Assembly: GCF_900102925.1 (NCBI RefSeq)
Contig: NZ_FNKI01000002.1
Span: 1,364,001-1,428,000, forward strand
Length of the DNA: 64,000 nucleotides
Direction: 5' to 3'
DNA from: Flagellimonas zhangzhouensis
GTDB taxonomy: Bacteria; Bacteroidota; Bacteroidia; Flavobacteriales; Flavobacteriaceae
Positions 51,840 through 60,084 of this stretch are shown one piece after another; positions within the stretch are counted from its first letter, which is position 1, and each line of letters begins with the position of its first letter. The position numbers and the translations under genes are program-made. The notes below the pieces were generated by a model that had not been told where the DNA came from, ran no database searches, and was given only the letters and a program-made list of their open reading frames with translations.

Positions 51840-52607
51840 ATGATCAAGTTCTTCAGGAAAATCCGCCAGCAATTACTTTCAGAAGGAAAAACGGGAAAAT
51901 ACCTTAAATATGCCGTTGGAGAAATTGTACTTGTGATGATTGGTATTCTTTTGGCTCTGCAAGTGAATAACTGGAACACCAAACAAACGGAGAGTAGGGC
52001 ATCAAAAAACCTCATGGACAGATTGCTTATCGAAAGCTACAACAACAGAATGGCCATTGATAAGAATATTGCTGAAATTAAATCATTGATGACTGATGCT
52101 GAGCATTTTTTACAGCTTATGGGGGAAGATTTTGCCGACAAAAATCAACAAACTGTTGACTCTCTAATTTACTCTATTCTAACCTCACCAAATTTAAGCC
52201 ATAAATCTTCCACCTTAAATGAGGCCTTAAGTTCTGGTGAAGTATCGTTAATAGCTTCAGACAGCTTGCGTGACTACTTATATCAAATCCCAAGTATTTA
52301 TGCAAATATCCAGCAAACAGAGGATATAGAAAATAACGATGGTTCAAACAATTTTGTTCCTTATCTCTACGACAATATTTCATTAAGACAAGTTGACTAC
52401 AGGTTCGCCCCCATTAAAGATAGGATAGGCAAAAGTAAGCTTGTTCCCCAGGACAACAGGATTATCTTAAAGGATAGAAAATTTGAAAGTATGGTGGATA
52501 ACAAATTGTTCCTTTTAAACAATATGCTGATCAAGAATCAAGAATATGAAACATTGAACAATAAAGTGATTCAATTGTTGGAGAAAGAAACTCAAGAATA
52601 TGAATAG
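51840..52607 (+). CDS. DUF6090 family membrane protein
   Basis: The 255-residue protein has the family N-terminus MIKFFRKIRQQLLSEGKTG, one transmembrane helix (about 26-44, YAVGEIVLVMIGILLALQV) and VNNWNTKQTE, then an external helical domain. DUF6090 proteins occur in multiple copies in Flavobacteriaceae accessory regions and have no known function. A TATCTTTA box lies just upstream of the start. Confidence 0.87.
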   Translation: MIKFFRKIRQQLLSEGKTGKYLKYAVGEIVLVMIGILLALQVNNWNTKQTESRASKNLMDRLLIESYNNRMAIDKNIAEIKSLMTDAEHFLQLMGEDFADKNQQTVDSLIYSILTSPNLSHKSSTLNEALSSGEVSLIASDSLRDYLYQIPSIYANIQQTEDIENNDGSNNFVPYLYDNISLRQVDYRFAPIKDRIGKSKLVPQDNRIILKDRKFESMVDNKLFLLNNMLIKNQEYETLNNKVIQLLEKETQEYE

Positions 52608-52737
52608 AATTACTTATCAATATTGGCCAATTTAAATGAAGTGGTAAAATGTCAACTAAAACAGTAAATACCCTTCTAAACTTTCTTATTTATAGAGAAA
52701 GTACCGTAAGTTGTGATTTAGAGAATTAAAATAATCG

Positions 52738-52911
52738 ATGAAAAGAAGGAATTTGCCCTTATTGATTATTATAGCTAGCGCCATTTTAATAGCTATAAAT
52801 TTTATTTTCTTTTCTGATGATATGGGTCTGGGGTTTTGGATGCGTATTCTATCAAGTTTAATGATAATATTGGCAATGTATGTAACTATTAAAGGACGGG
52901 ATAATGAATAG
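52738..52911 (+). CDS. 57-residue two-helix membrane protein
   Basis: ATG to TAG encodes 57 residues: MKRRN, a first helix (LPLLIIIASAILIAINFIFF), a short SDDMGLGFW loop, a second helix (ILSSLMIILAMYVTI) and a basic-acidic tail KGRDNE. The positive-inside pattern and clean two-helix topology are typical of conserved small flavobacterial membrane proteins. It fills most of the 400-bp gap between DUF6090 and DUF6624 genes. Function unknown. Confidence 0.7.
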   Translation: MKRRNLPLLIIIASAILIAINFIFFSDDMGLGFWMRILSSLMIILAMYVTIKGRDNE

Positions 52912-53015
52912 TAATGAGTTGTTGGTGTTAAATAATCAACCAAAAATTAAACTTATAATTATCACTTGAAAGTTCAAATAAACGATAAAATTCTTTGTAG
53001 GATTAAGGCAAGCTC

Positions 53016-53891
53016 ATGGAAAAAATAACATTTATTTTATTCTTATTCATAGCCAATATATTGACAAGTCAAATCAGAGCACCAAAAATGACCGAGGAGT
53101 TCAAGCTTGAATATGGTCAAAAGATTCTTGAAAATACCACTAGGCTATTGTCCAGGTCAAAAGATACCACATATGCCGATTATTGGAACTTGGCACTTGC
53201 CCATTGTTTATTATCGGAAGACATAGCCAAAGTAGAAGCTCTGTTATTGAAAAGTAAAGCCAAGAACAATGTTAAGTTTCAAGGTTTGATTGATGATAGT
53301 TCAAGATATTATGGAAGTATCGAAAAACTTCCATTTCATGAAATGTTGGGTAAGAAATTCATTGATCTAATGGAAACCAAGGTAACACCTGATAAGGCAG
53401 AAATTGGACAAAATGTAACCGATAGTCATATTCCTGCAAAACAGTTGAACATTGATCTAAAAGAGACTATAAAAACTTTGTCTGCCAAAGATCAAAAATA
53501 TCGGAGTTTGTCGAATTTTCTCCAAGACCAAACCCTGATTGAAAAGCAAAGGACCTTGGATGATGCCAATAGTGAGGCATTGTATAAGATATGTAAGAAA
53601 CATGGTTATCCTGGAATTTCTTTAGTTGGTTCAAAATTTGCGTCCAATGCAGCTGTTATTATGACACATACAAACAAGTTGGAAGTTTTTAGTACATTAT
53701 TTCCATATGCTTTGAAAGCATACCAAAATGAGGATTTGAGTGAAAACATATTCATACTTCTGGTGGACCGATATCATTGGAGAATGGATGGAAAGCAAAT
53801 ATTTGGTACTCAACCAGGGGTTCCTTTTTATGAGGAAAATCAAATTAAAGAGTTTAAAAAAAGGTATTTAATAGATTATCAGGTAAAATGA
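53016..53891 (+). CDS. secreted DUF6624-like protein
   Basis: The 291-residue protein has a signal peptide (1-18). The C-terminal half resembles DUF6624: KKHGYPGISLVGSKFASNAAVIMTH-type segment (about 196-220), FPYALKAYQNEDLSENIFILLVD and a DGKQIFGTQPGV end motif (about 255-266). The N-terminal half is helical and unassigned. Base composition is AT-rich like its neighbours. Function unknown. Confidence 0.75.
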   Translation: MEKITFILFLFIANILTSQIRAPKMTEEFKLEYGQKILENTTRLLSRSKDTTYADYWNLALAHCLLSEDIAKVEALLLKSKAKNNVKFQGLIDDSSRYYGSIEKLPFHEMLGKKFIDLMETKVTPDKAEIGQNVTDSHIPAKQLNIDLKETIKTLSAKDQKYRSLSNFLQDQTLIEKQRTLDDANSEALYKICKKHGYPGISLVGSKFASNAAVIMTHTNKLEVFSTLFPYALKAYQNEDLSENIFILLVDRYHWRMDGKQIFGTQPGVPFYEENQIKEFKKRYLIDYQVK

Positions 53892-53972
53892 AAACAGTAA
53901 AGTTTAAATAAAAGATTGATTTAAAGCCTCCTAATCCCAGTTTATCAAGCCTTTTTTGGGAATTGCTAGGAT

Positions 53973-56225
53973 TTATAAATAATCGCTATACGGCTGATGG
54001 TCAAATCGTTTTCCCTTGGCCTTGTATAGTGCATTAGCCAAAGCTGGCATCACGGGCGGAAATGCAGGTTCTCCCAAACCAGTTGGGTCAATGGAGTTTT
54101 CTACAAAACGGACTTCAATTTCCTTGGGCGCTTCGGTCATCCGAATAATTCTGTAGCGATCAAAATTCTGTTGTTCGGGTGTTCCATCCTTTATATCAAG
54201 TTTGCCATACATGGCATTTCCAATACCATCCACAATGGCTCCCTCTATTAAATTATTGGCGGCATCTGGATTTATTACAATTCCGCAATCTACGACACAA
54301 TACACTTTTTGGACAACGGGAGCACCATTTTCCAAAGTCAAATCCACAACTTGGGCAGCATAGGTATTATGACAGAAGTAAGCAGAAACACCTCGATATA
54401 CACCCTCTTTTTCTTCTCCCCAATTGGACATATCCCTTACCAATTTTAAAACGCCCGCGTAACGATCGGCATCGTAATCATTTCGTTCACCAACAGGGTT
54501 AGATTTTGCATTTTCCAATAACTCCAAGCGCAAGGAAATAGGATCTTTCCCCATTTCTTCTGCCAATTCATCTAAAAAAGACTGTTCGGCACTGGCCATA
54601 AAATTGGAACTAGGTGCCCTGAACGAACCTGATGTTATATTGGAAGGAATGATCCAATTCTCAGCTAAATAATTTTCAATCGTACCCGCAGGGAATCGAT
54701 TTGCATATAATGGACTTTCGGGCGTTCCTCCAGCATTTACCTGTAATCCTAATAAACTATTGTCATCACCTAAAGCTGCCTTATATTTTGCCATATAGGT
54801 TGGCCTGTAGATTCCTGAAGTCATATCATCTTCCCGAGAATACACCAATTTGATGGGTGCGTTCATTTTTTGCGAAACTATGGCTGCTTCTACCAACCAA
54901 TGGGCATAGGAACGTTTTCCGTATCCACCGCCCAATCTTGTCATTTCAATTTCAATGTTCTCCAAGGGTATTCCCAAACGTGCTGATACTGTTTTTTCTG
55001 TAAACTCGGGCTTTTGTAATGGACCTGATAAGAATGCACTGTTTTCGGTCACATGGGCAAAAAAGTTCATAGGTTCCATACAATTGTGGGCCAAAAATGG
55101 TGCAGAATAGGTTTTTTCTACAATTTTACTTGCTTGTGCGAAGACCTTTTCGGGGTTTCCGTCTTTTCGCTGCTCGGTTCCCTTGGTAGAAACCAATTGT
55201 TTCATTTTATCCATATGATCCTTACTGGATTCCAAACCTGCTGGAAAAGTCAATGTTTGATCGGTTCCGAATCTATCCCTAGTAATCTCTAATGCATCGT
55301 TTAACTCCCACTGTATTTTTGACTCCAGTTGTTTTTTAGCTTGAATTACTTGCCAAGTTGATTCGCCAACTATCACCACCTTATCCATAAATGAGCAAGT
55401 ATCAAAAAATTGCCATTTGTAATCCTCATTATAGGTTTTAATAGCAAATACATCCCTAATTCCAGGCAATGCTTTCACTTCTAAACCATCAAAATCCTTA
55501 AGTTTCATGCCAAAAGCTGGCGGTTGAACTAGCATTGCAATCAACATACCCTCTTTAAAAGTGTCGATCCCGAACAATGGCTTTCCAGTAATAATCTTTT
55601 TAACATCAACATTCTTTTGTGATGTTCCAATTAGTTTAAAGTCGTTGACCTCCTTTAAAGCTACATCTTCTGGAATAGGCTGTTGTGAAGCGGCAGCGAC
55701 AAATTCCCCATAACTACCCGATTTATTACTTGCTGCATGAAACAATTGCCCGTCCGATGCTGTAATTTCATCCGCAGGGACTTGCCATGTCTCTGCTGCG
55801 GCTTGTTTCAACATTTGCTTTACGGTTGCACCTGCAGTTCGAAGACTTCGCCATCCTTGACGAATGGCTTGGCTTCCTCCTATAAATTGTCTTGTAAAGT
55901 TTTCGGTGTCCAACGGTGCCTGTTCCACTATCACATCTTTCCACAAAGCATCCAACTCTTCTGCAATGATCATAGGCATGGATGTCTTAACGTTCTGTCC
56001 TCCCTCAGGGTTTGGAGACATAATGGTAATTTTTCCGTTAGTGGCTATTTTTATATATCCACTTACTTTTATCCATTCTTCAGGCAGATTGTCGTTTACA
56101 GCAGTTGAATTATCCTTGCAAGACACCATCCAGCTAAAGCCCAAAAACAGCCCGCCCCCTGCCAAGGAGGAAGATTTTAAAAAAGTTCGTCTACTTAATT
56201 GGGCTGGTGTTACATCTATGCTCAT
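53973..56225 (-). CDS. Tat-exported molybdopterin-binding oxidoreductase large subunit (IorB-like)
   Basis: The 750-residue xanthine dehydrogenase-family large subunit resembles isoquinoline 1-oxidoreductase beta subunit. The N-terminus has a twin-arginine signal (SRRTFLKSSSLAGGGLFLGF), so it is folded with cofactor before export. Molybdopterin-binding segments include GGGYGKRSYAHWLVEAA, SGSFRAPSSNFMASAEQSF and VDCGIVINPDAANN, and the catalytic Glu is in GLGEPAFPPVMPALANAL. The usual [2Fe-2S] small subunit (IorA) and maturation genes are not adjacent. The substrate, probably an aldehyde or N-heterocycle, is unknown. Confidence 0.9.
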   Translation of the reverse strand: MSIDVTPAQLSRRTFLKSSSLAGGGLFLGFSWMVSCKDNSTAVNDNLPEEWIKVSGYIKIATNGKITIMSPNPEGGQNVKTSMPMIIAEELDALWKDVIVEQAPLDTENFTRQFIGGSQAIRQGWRSLRTAGATVKQMLKQAAAETWQVPADEITASDGQLFHAASNKSGSYGEFVAAASQQPIPEDVALKEVNDFKLIGTSQKNVDVKKIITGKPLFGIDTFKEGMLIAMLVQPPAFGMKLKDFDGLEVKALPGIRDVFAIKTYNEDYKWQFFDTCSFMDKVVIVGESTWQVIQAKKQLESKIQWELNDALEITRDRFGTDQTLTFPAGLESSKDHMDKMKQLVSTKGTEQRKDGNPEKVFAQASKIVEKTYSAPFLAHNCMEPMNFFAHVTENSAFLSGPLQKPEFTEKTVSARLGIPLENIEIEMTRLGGGYGKRSYAHWLVEAAIVSQKMNAPIKLVYSREDDMTSGIYRPTYMAKYKAALGDDNSLLGLQVNAGGTPESPLYANRFPAGTIENYLAENWIIPSNITSGSFRAPSSNFMASAEQSFLDELAEEMGKDPISLRLELLENAKSNPVGERNDYDADRYAGVLKLVRDMSNWGEEKEGVYRGVSAYFCHNTYAAQVVDLTLENGAPVVQKVYCVVDCGIVINPDAANNLIEGAIVDGIGNAMYGKLDIKDGTPEQQNFDRYRIIRMTEAPKEIEVRFVENSIDPTGLGEPAFPPVMPALANALYKAKGKRFDHQPYSDYL

Positions 56226-56302
56226 GGTATTTTATTGAAAGTGATTCCATGAAATTACTGAAATAGATTGAAGATGGCATACAATAATCAAACACAATTA
56301 AA

Positions 56303-56695
56303 ATGGCTACATTAAGTTACGTTTCAAACAATTCCAATATGCTGATCGATATCAACCCCAAACTACCCATGCGCAACAAAACTGTGACACTGGAATTTTA
56401 CAAAAACCAGTTAGGTTTCAGGGTATTTGGCAGTGCGGATTTTGACGGTTATTTGATGATGGAAAAGGACCAAATACAAATCCATTTTTTTGAATTTAAA
56501 TCCATTGACCCAAAAGAAAATTATGGTCAAGTTTATATTCGAACCGATAATATTAATGAATTATACCAATCTTTCTTGGATACTAAAACTTCAATCCATC
56601 CCGATGGTAGGCTAGAAATAAAACCTTGGGGGCAAAAGGAATTTTCAATACTTGATCCAGACAACAATTTGCTGACTTTTGGTCAATCAATGTAG
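56303..56695 (+). CDS. VOC-superfamily (glyoxalase/bleomycin-resistance-like) protein
   Basis: The 130-residue protein has the beta-alpha-beta-beta-beta VOC fold: MRNKTVTLEFYKNQLGFRVF (first helix), FDGYLMMEKDQIQIHFFEF and a closing KEFSILDPDNNLLTFGQS with the last metal-ligand-type position. Similar proteins bind bleomycin-type drugs or act as small dioxygenases or isomerases; specificity cannot be read. It is divergent from the oxidoreductase gene (77 bp between starts). Confidence 0.87.
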   Translation: MATLSYVSNNSNMLIDINPKLPMRNKTVTLEFYKNQLGFRVFGSADFDGYLMMEKDQIQIHFFEFKSIDPKENYGQVYIRTDNINELYQSFLDTKTSIHPDGRLEIKPWGQKEFSILDPDNNLLTFGQSM

Positions 56696-56867
56696 TCCGT
56701 TTAAGGTTGAAATCCGCGCATCATGAATTGAAAAACTTCCCGATTAAGGAGCTTCTCATTTCTACCACAGTTATATTTTCTGCCATTTTTTACGAATCCA
56801 ATAAATCAACTTCAAAAGAGTTCGCAAAACTTTCCCTTTAATTGCACAACCAATACTTTAGCTGCCT

Positions 56868-56878
56868 AACTAACTCAA
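56868..56878 (+). promoter_or_regulatory. leader motif AACTAACTCAA before the second amidohydrolase
   Basis: Third copy of the 11-mer, 6 bp before the ATG. Confidence 0.4.
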
Positions 56879-56884
56879 AATTGT

Positions 56885-58312
56885 ATGTTGAAATCAACCT
56901 CAACCCTACTTGTTTTGCTATTGTGTTTAAGTAATCTGCAAGCACAAAAGAGCAAAAAAGATGTCCTTAAAAAATTGGACGAACAAGCCGCAGCTTATGG
57001 CGAAATATCCCAGGAAATTTGGGAATTGGCCGAGGTCGGTTATCAAGAAGAGAAAAGTTCTGCCTTACTTCAAAAAACTTTACAAGATGCTGGTTTTACC
57101 ATTAAGGCTGGAATCGCTGGAATCCCTACCGCGTTTGTTGCTGAATTTGGTATCGATGGTCCTGTTTTGGCTGTTTTAGGTGAGTTTGATGCATTGCCTG
57201 GTCTTTCACAGCAAGCTGTACCCGAAAAAAAACCTGCTGGAGGCATAGCTGGTCATGCCTGTGGCCATAACCTATTCGGAACTGCTTCCGTTGCGGCTGC
57301 AATTGCAGTAAAAGATTGGTTGCAAGCTACCAATACCAAAGGTAAAATCCGTTTTTATGGAACCCCAGCTGAAGAGGGTGGTTCTGGTAAAGTATATATG
57401 GTGCGTGAAGGGGTTTTTGATGATGTTGATGTAGCACTTCACTGGCACCCTGGAGATTCCAACAATGCTAACCCATTTACCTCCATGGCCAATAAATCTG
57501 CTAAGTTCAGATTTACAGGAATCTCTGCCCATGCTGCAGGTGCACCTGAAAGAGGACGTTCTGCACTAGACGGCGTAGAGTCCATGGACCTTATGGTGAA
57601 CATGATGCGTGAACATATTCCGCAAGATGCTAGAATTCATTATGTGATCACAAGCGGTGGAAAAGCACCTAATGTGGTACCTGATTATGCGGAAGTATAT
57701 TACTATGCTCGTCACTTTAACCGTAATGTGGTTATTGATGTGTTCGACCGAATCGTAAAAGCTGCCGAAGGTGCTGCTTTAGGTACTGGCACTACCATGG
57801 AATATGAAATGATCGGAGGAACTTATGAATTACTTCCAAACCTTACGCTTCAAGAAGTGATGTACGATAACTTGGTAGAAGTTGGAGGTTTCGATTATTC
57901 AGAAGAAGAAAATGTGTTTGGTGAGCAAATCGTAAAAAGTTTGGGTATGGAAACTATCGACGCCTCCAAAAATGAAACCATTCAACCCTATAAAACAGGA
58001 ACCAAAATTAATGGTTCAACCGATATTGGCGATGTAAGTTTTGTGGTACCTACCATTGGAATGATTGCGGCAACCTTTGTACCTGGAACCCCAGGGCATA
58101 GCTGGCAAGCCGTTGCAGCTGGAGGGACCTCTATTGGCAAAAAAGGAATGATGGTAGCCGCCAAGACCATTGCCCTTACCGCTATTGATATTTATAAAGA
58201 CCAAAAACTGATAGAAAAAGCCAAAATTGAGTTTGAAGAAAAACGAGGAAAGGATTTTAAATATGTTCCTTTATTGGGCAATCGCCCTCCTGCTTTGGAC
58301 TACAGAAAGTAA
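56885..58312 (+). CDS. secreted M20D-type amidohydrolase (AbgB-like), paralogue
   Basis: The 475-residue paralogue of the protein at 36059-37486 has the same length and layout: signal peptide (1-20, ending NLQAQ), GEFDALPGLSQ, GHACGHNLFGTASVAAAIA, YGTPAEEGGSGK and the dimerisation domain AAHAAGAPERGRSALDGVE. The catalytic-site residues are conserved. The linkers differ strongly, so the duplication is old and the substrates may differ. It has its own terminator downstream. Confidence 0.9.
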   Translation: MLKSTSTLLVLLLCLSNLQAQKSKKDVLKKLDEQAAAYGEISQEIWELAEVGYQEEKSSALLQKTLQDAGFTIKAGIAGIPTAFVAEFGIDGPVLAVLGEFDALPGLSQQAVPEKKPAGGIAGHACGHNLFGTASVAAAIAVKDWLQATNTKGKIRFYGTPAEEGGSGKVYMVREGVFDDVDVALHWHPGDSNNANPFTSMANKSAKFRFTGISAHAAGAPERGRSALDGVESMDLMVNMMREHIPQDARIHYVITSGGKAPNVVPDYAEVYYYARHFNRNVVIDVFDRIVKAAEGAALGTGTTMEYEMIGGTYELLPNLTLQEVMYDNLVEVGGFDYSEEENVFGEQIVKSLGMETIDASKNETIQPYKTGTKINGSTDIGDVSFVVPTIGMIAATFVPGTPGHSWQAVAAGGTSIGKKGMMVAAKTIALTAIDIYKDQKLIEKAKIEFEEKRGKDFKYVPLLGNRPPALDYRK

Positions 58313-58343
58313 CTAAATTTAAGCGCTATCGTGTTTGAATAGA

Positions 58344-58370
58344 AGGCCACTTTTTAAGTGGTCTTTTTTT
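58344..58370 (+). terminator. intrinsic terminator after the second amidohydrolase
   Basis: The stem AGGCCACTT/AAGTGGTCT is followed by T7. It is nearly identical to the terminator after the SDR gene (60009-60037). Confidence 0.88.
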
Positions 58371-58445
58371 ACACATACTTTAAAATCAAATCACAAAAGA
58401 GTTTAAACCCCTAAAACATTTATACTTAAGAAACAGTTAAAAATA

Positions 58446-58460
58446 TAGACGACTGGTCTA
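58446..58460. promoter_or_regulatory. TetR operator 1 (TAGAC-N5-GTCTA)
   Basis: TAGACGACTGGTCTA has perfect 5-bp arms. It lies 7 bp before the -7 box of the TetR gene, so binding would block the promoter. An identical 15-mer lies before the SDR gene. Confidence 0.78.
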
Positions 58461-58467
58461 ATTCTAC

Positions 58468-58475
58468 TATATTTG
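58468..58475 (+). promoter_or_regulatory. -7 element of the TetR gene
   Basis: TATATTTG matches the consensus and ends 5 bp before the ATG at 58481, giving a nearly leaderless transcript. Confidence 0.6.
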
Positions 58476-58480
58476 TTCTT

Positions 58481-59059
58481 ATGAAGGTTGAAACGAAGGA
58501 TAGAATTTTAGCAATTGGTACACAAATAATAGCTCAAAAGGGGTACAATGGCATTGGTATTCAAGAAGTATTGAACCAAGTTGGAGTACCAAAAGGATCA
58601 TTTTACCACTATTTTAAAAGCAAGGAAGACTTCGGTTTACAAGTAATCCAGAAGTATGCGACAGACACCTTGAACTATATCGAATCGTTCCTTACCCAAA
58701 CCCAATATTCACCTTTAACCAGGATTTTTAATCTTTTTTCAGATGTCCAAAATGTCTATATAAGTAACAACTTTTCTGAAGGTTGCCTATTGGGAAATTG
58801 TAGTAATGAATTAGCTGGTAATAATTATACCTTTTCAAAGATACTGGAACAACAATTTATTAAAATGAGAAATATATTTCTCATTTGTCTAAAAGAAGCA
58901 GAGGAACAAAAGGAAATTTCATCGGGTAAAGATTTGGAACAATTGGCTGATTTTATTGTCAACAGCTGGGAAGGTGCTATTCTTAGGACTAAAGTGACTA
59001 AAGATCTTACTCCAATGAAAAGCTTTGTGGCAATTTTAAAAACACAAATACTAATATAA
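58481..59059 (+). CDS. TetR/AcrR family transcriptional repressor
   Basis: The 192-residue regulator has an N-terminal helix-turn-helix (about 5-55; AQKGYNGIGIQEVLNQVGVP and KGSFYHYFKSKEDFGLQVI) and a ligand-binding C-terminal domain with the TetR_C-like GCLLGNCSNELAG. Identical palindromes lie in front of this gene and the next one, so it probably represses itself and the SDR gene and is released by a small toxic or electrophilic ligand. This resembles NemR/YezE-type systems. The ligand is not known. Confidence 0.92.
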   Translation: MKVETKDRILAIGTQIIAQKGYNGIGIQEVLNQVGVPKGSFYHYFKSKEDFGLQVIQKYATDTLNYIESFLTQTQYSPLTRIFNLFSDVQNVYISNNFSEGCLLGNCSNELAGNNYTFSKILEQQFIKMRNIFLICLKEAEEQKEISSGKDLEQLADFIVNSWEGAILRTKVTKDLTPMKSFVAILKTQILI

Positions 59060-59077
59060 ATTTTTTTAATCAAAATA

Positions 59078-59092
59078 TAGACGACTGGTCTA
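59078..59092. promoter_or_regulatory. TetR operator 2 (identical copy)
   Basis: TAGACGACTGGTCTA, identical to 58446-58460 including flanking AATA, 18 bp before the SDR start. It lets the repressor control the SDR gene separately. Confidence 0.78.
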
Positions 59093-59110
59093 TTTTAAAT
59101 TTTTATCATC

Positions 59111-59983
59111 ATGAATAAAACAATTGTAATTACAGGAGCTAGTAGAGGAATTGGGCTCTTAACAGTTAAAACTTTGGCGCGAGAGGGACACCAGGTGTTT
59201 GCTGCTATGCGTGGTACACAAGGAAAAAATAAAGAAGAAGCTCAAATCTTGGAAAATTACGCCAAAGAAAAGAGTGTACATATTAAGGTGATTGAAATGG
59301 ATGTTACCGACGAAGAATCGGTTAATCATGCAATTAAAACCATAGCAACAGGTAATAAATTGGACGTTGTAATAAATAATGCTGGCATTATGCCCGTGGG
59401 ATTAACCGAAGCGTTTACCATTGAAGATTACCAGCGTTGCATGGATGTTAACGTTTACGGTCCTGCAAGAGTTATGCGTGCTGCCCTACCTTTTATGAGA
59501 GAGCAAAAATCTGGATTATTCATCAATATTAGCTCAAATGCTGGTAGAATTGCCATTCCATATTTTGGGGTGTATTGTGCTAGTAAATTTGCTCTGGAAG
59601 CTTATACAGAATCTATGCACTATGAATTGGAACCATTTGGTATTGAGGCGGTATTGGTTGAACCTGGAGGACACGGTACCAATTTAATCCACAGTGCCCC
59701 TAAACCCTCCGATGAGCAAGTACTTGGGCAATATGGAAATTTGGCAACAGGAAGAGACCGACTTTTGGGTATGTTTGAAGGAATGTTTGCCCAACAAGAG
59801 GATGCCACCAACGCTCAAAACATTGCGGATGAAATTTTATCACTAATAAATATGGAAGTCAAACGCCCATTAAGAACCACAGTTGGTCATGACATGGGAG
59901 TTGGTATTATCAATGCAGCAAGTATAGATCCTCAACAAGAACTAGTGGAATCATTGAAATCGGTTTACTTGGTTACCGAATAG
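59111..59983 (+). CDS. SDR family oxidoreductase under TetR control
   Basis: The 290-residue short-chain dehydrogenase has the NADP-binding TGASRGIG (about 7-14), NNAGIMPVG, Ser in NISSNAGR and an intact catalytic Y-x-x-x-K in YCASK, followed by a YTESMHYELEPFGIEAVLVEPGG block. It would reduce a carbonyl compound, perhaps the one sensed by the neighbouring repressor. It has its own operator and terminator. Confidence 0.93.
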   Translation: MNKTIVITGASRGIGLLTVKTLAREGHQVFAAMRGTQGKNKEEAQILENYAKEKSVHIKVIEMDVTDEESVNHAIKTIATGNKLDVVINNAGIMPVGLTEAFTIEDYQRCMDVNVYGPARVMRAALPFMREQKSGLFINISSNAGRIAIPYFGVYCASKFALEAYTESMHYELEPFGIEAVLVEPGGHGTNLIHSAPKPSDEQVLGQYGNLATGRDRLLGMFEGMFAQQEDATNAQNIADEILSLINMEVKRPLRTTVGHDMGVGIINAASIDPQQELVESLKSVYLVTE

Positions 59984-60008
59984 AAATATGCAATTTTATG
60001 CTATCCAA

Positions 60009-60037
60009 AAGGCCACTTTTAAAGTGGTCTTTTTTTG
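60009..60037 (+). terminator. intrinsic terminator of the SDR gene
   Basis: The stem AAGGCCACTTT/AAAGTGGTCTT is followed by T7. It differs by one base from the core of the terminator at 58344-58370. Confidence 0.88.
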
Positions 60038-60084
60038 TTTAAGGAATTCTCAATTTTAGAATTTACCCTTACATTTAGGATACC

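Noticed and set aside
53892-53972. Terminator between DUF6624 and the oxidoreductase gene
   Set aside because: TCCTA/TAGGA and TCCCA/TGGGA arms are present, but they are interrupted and lack a proper T tract, so support is too weak.
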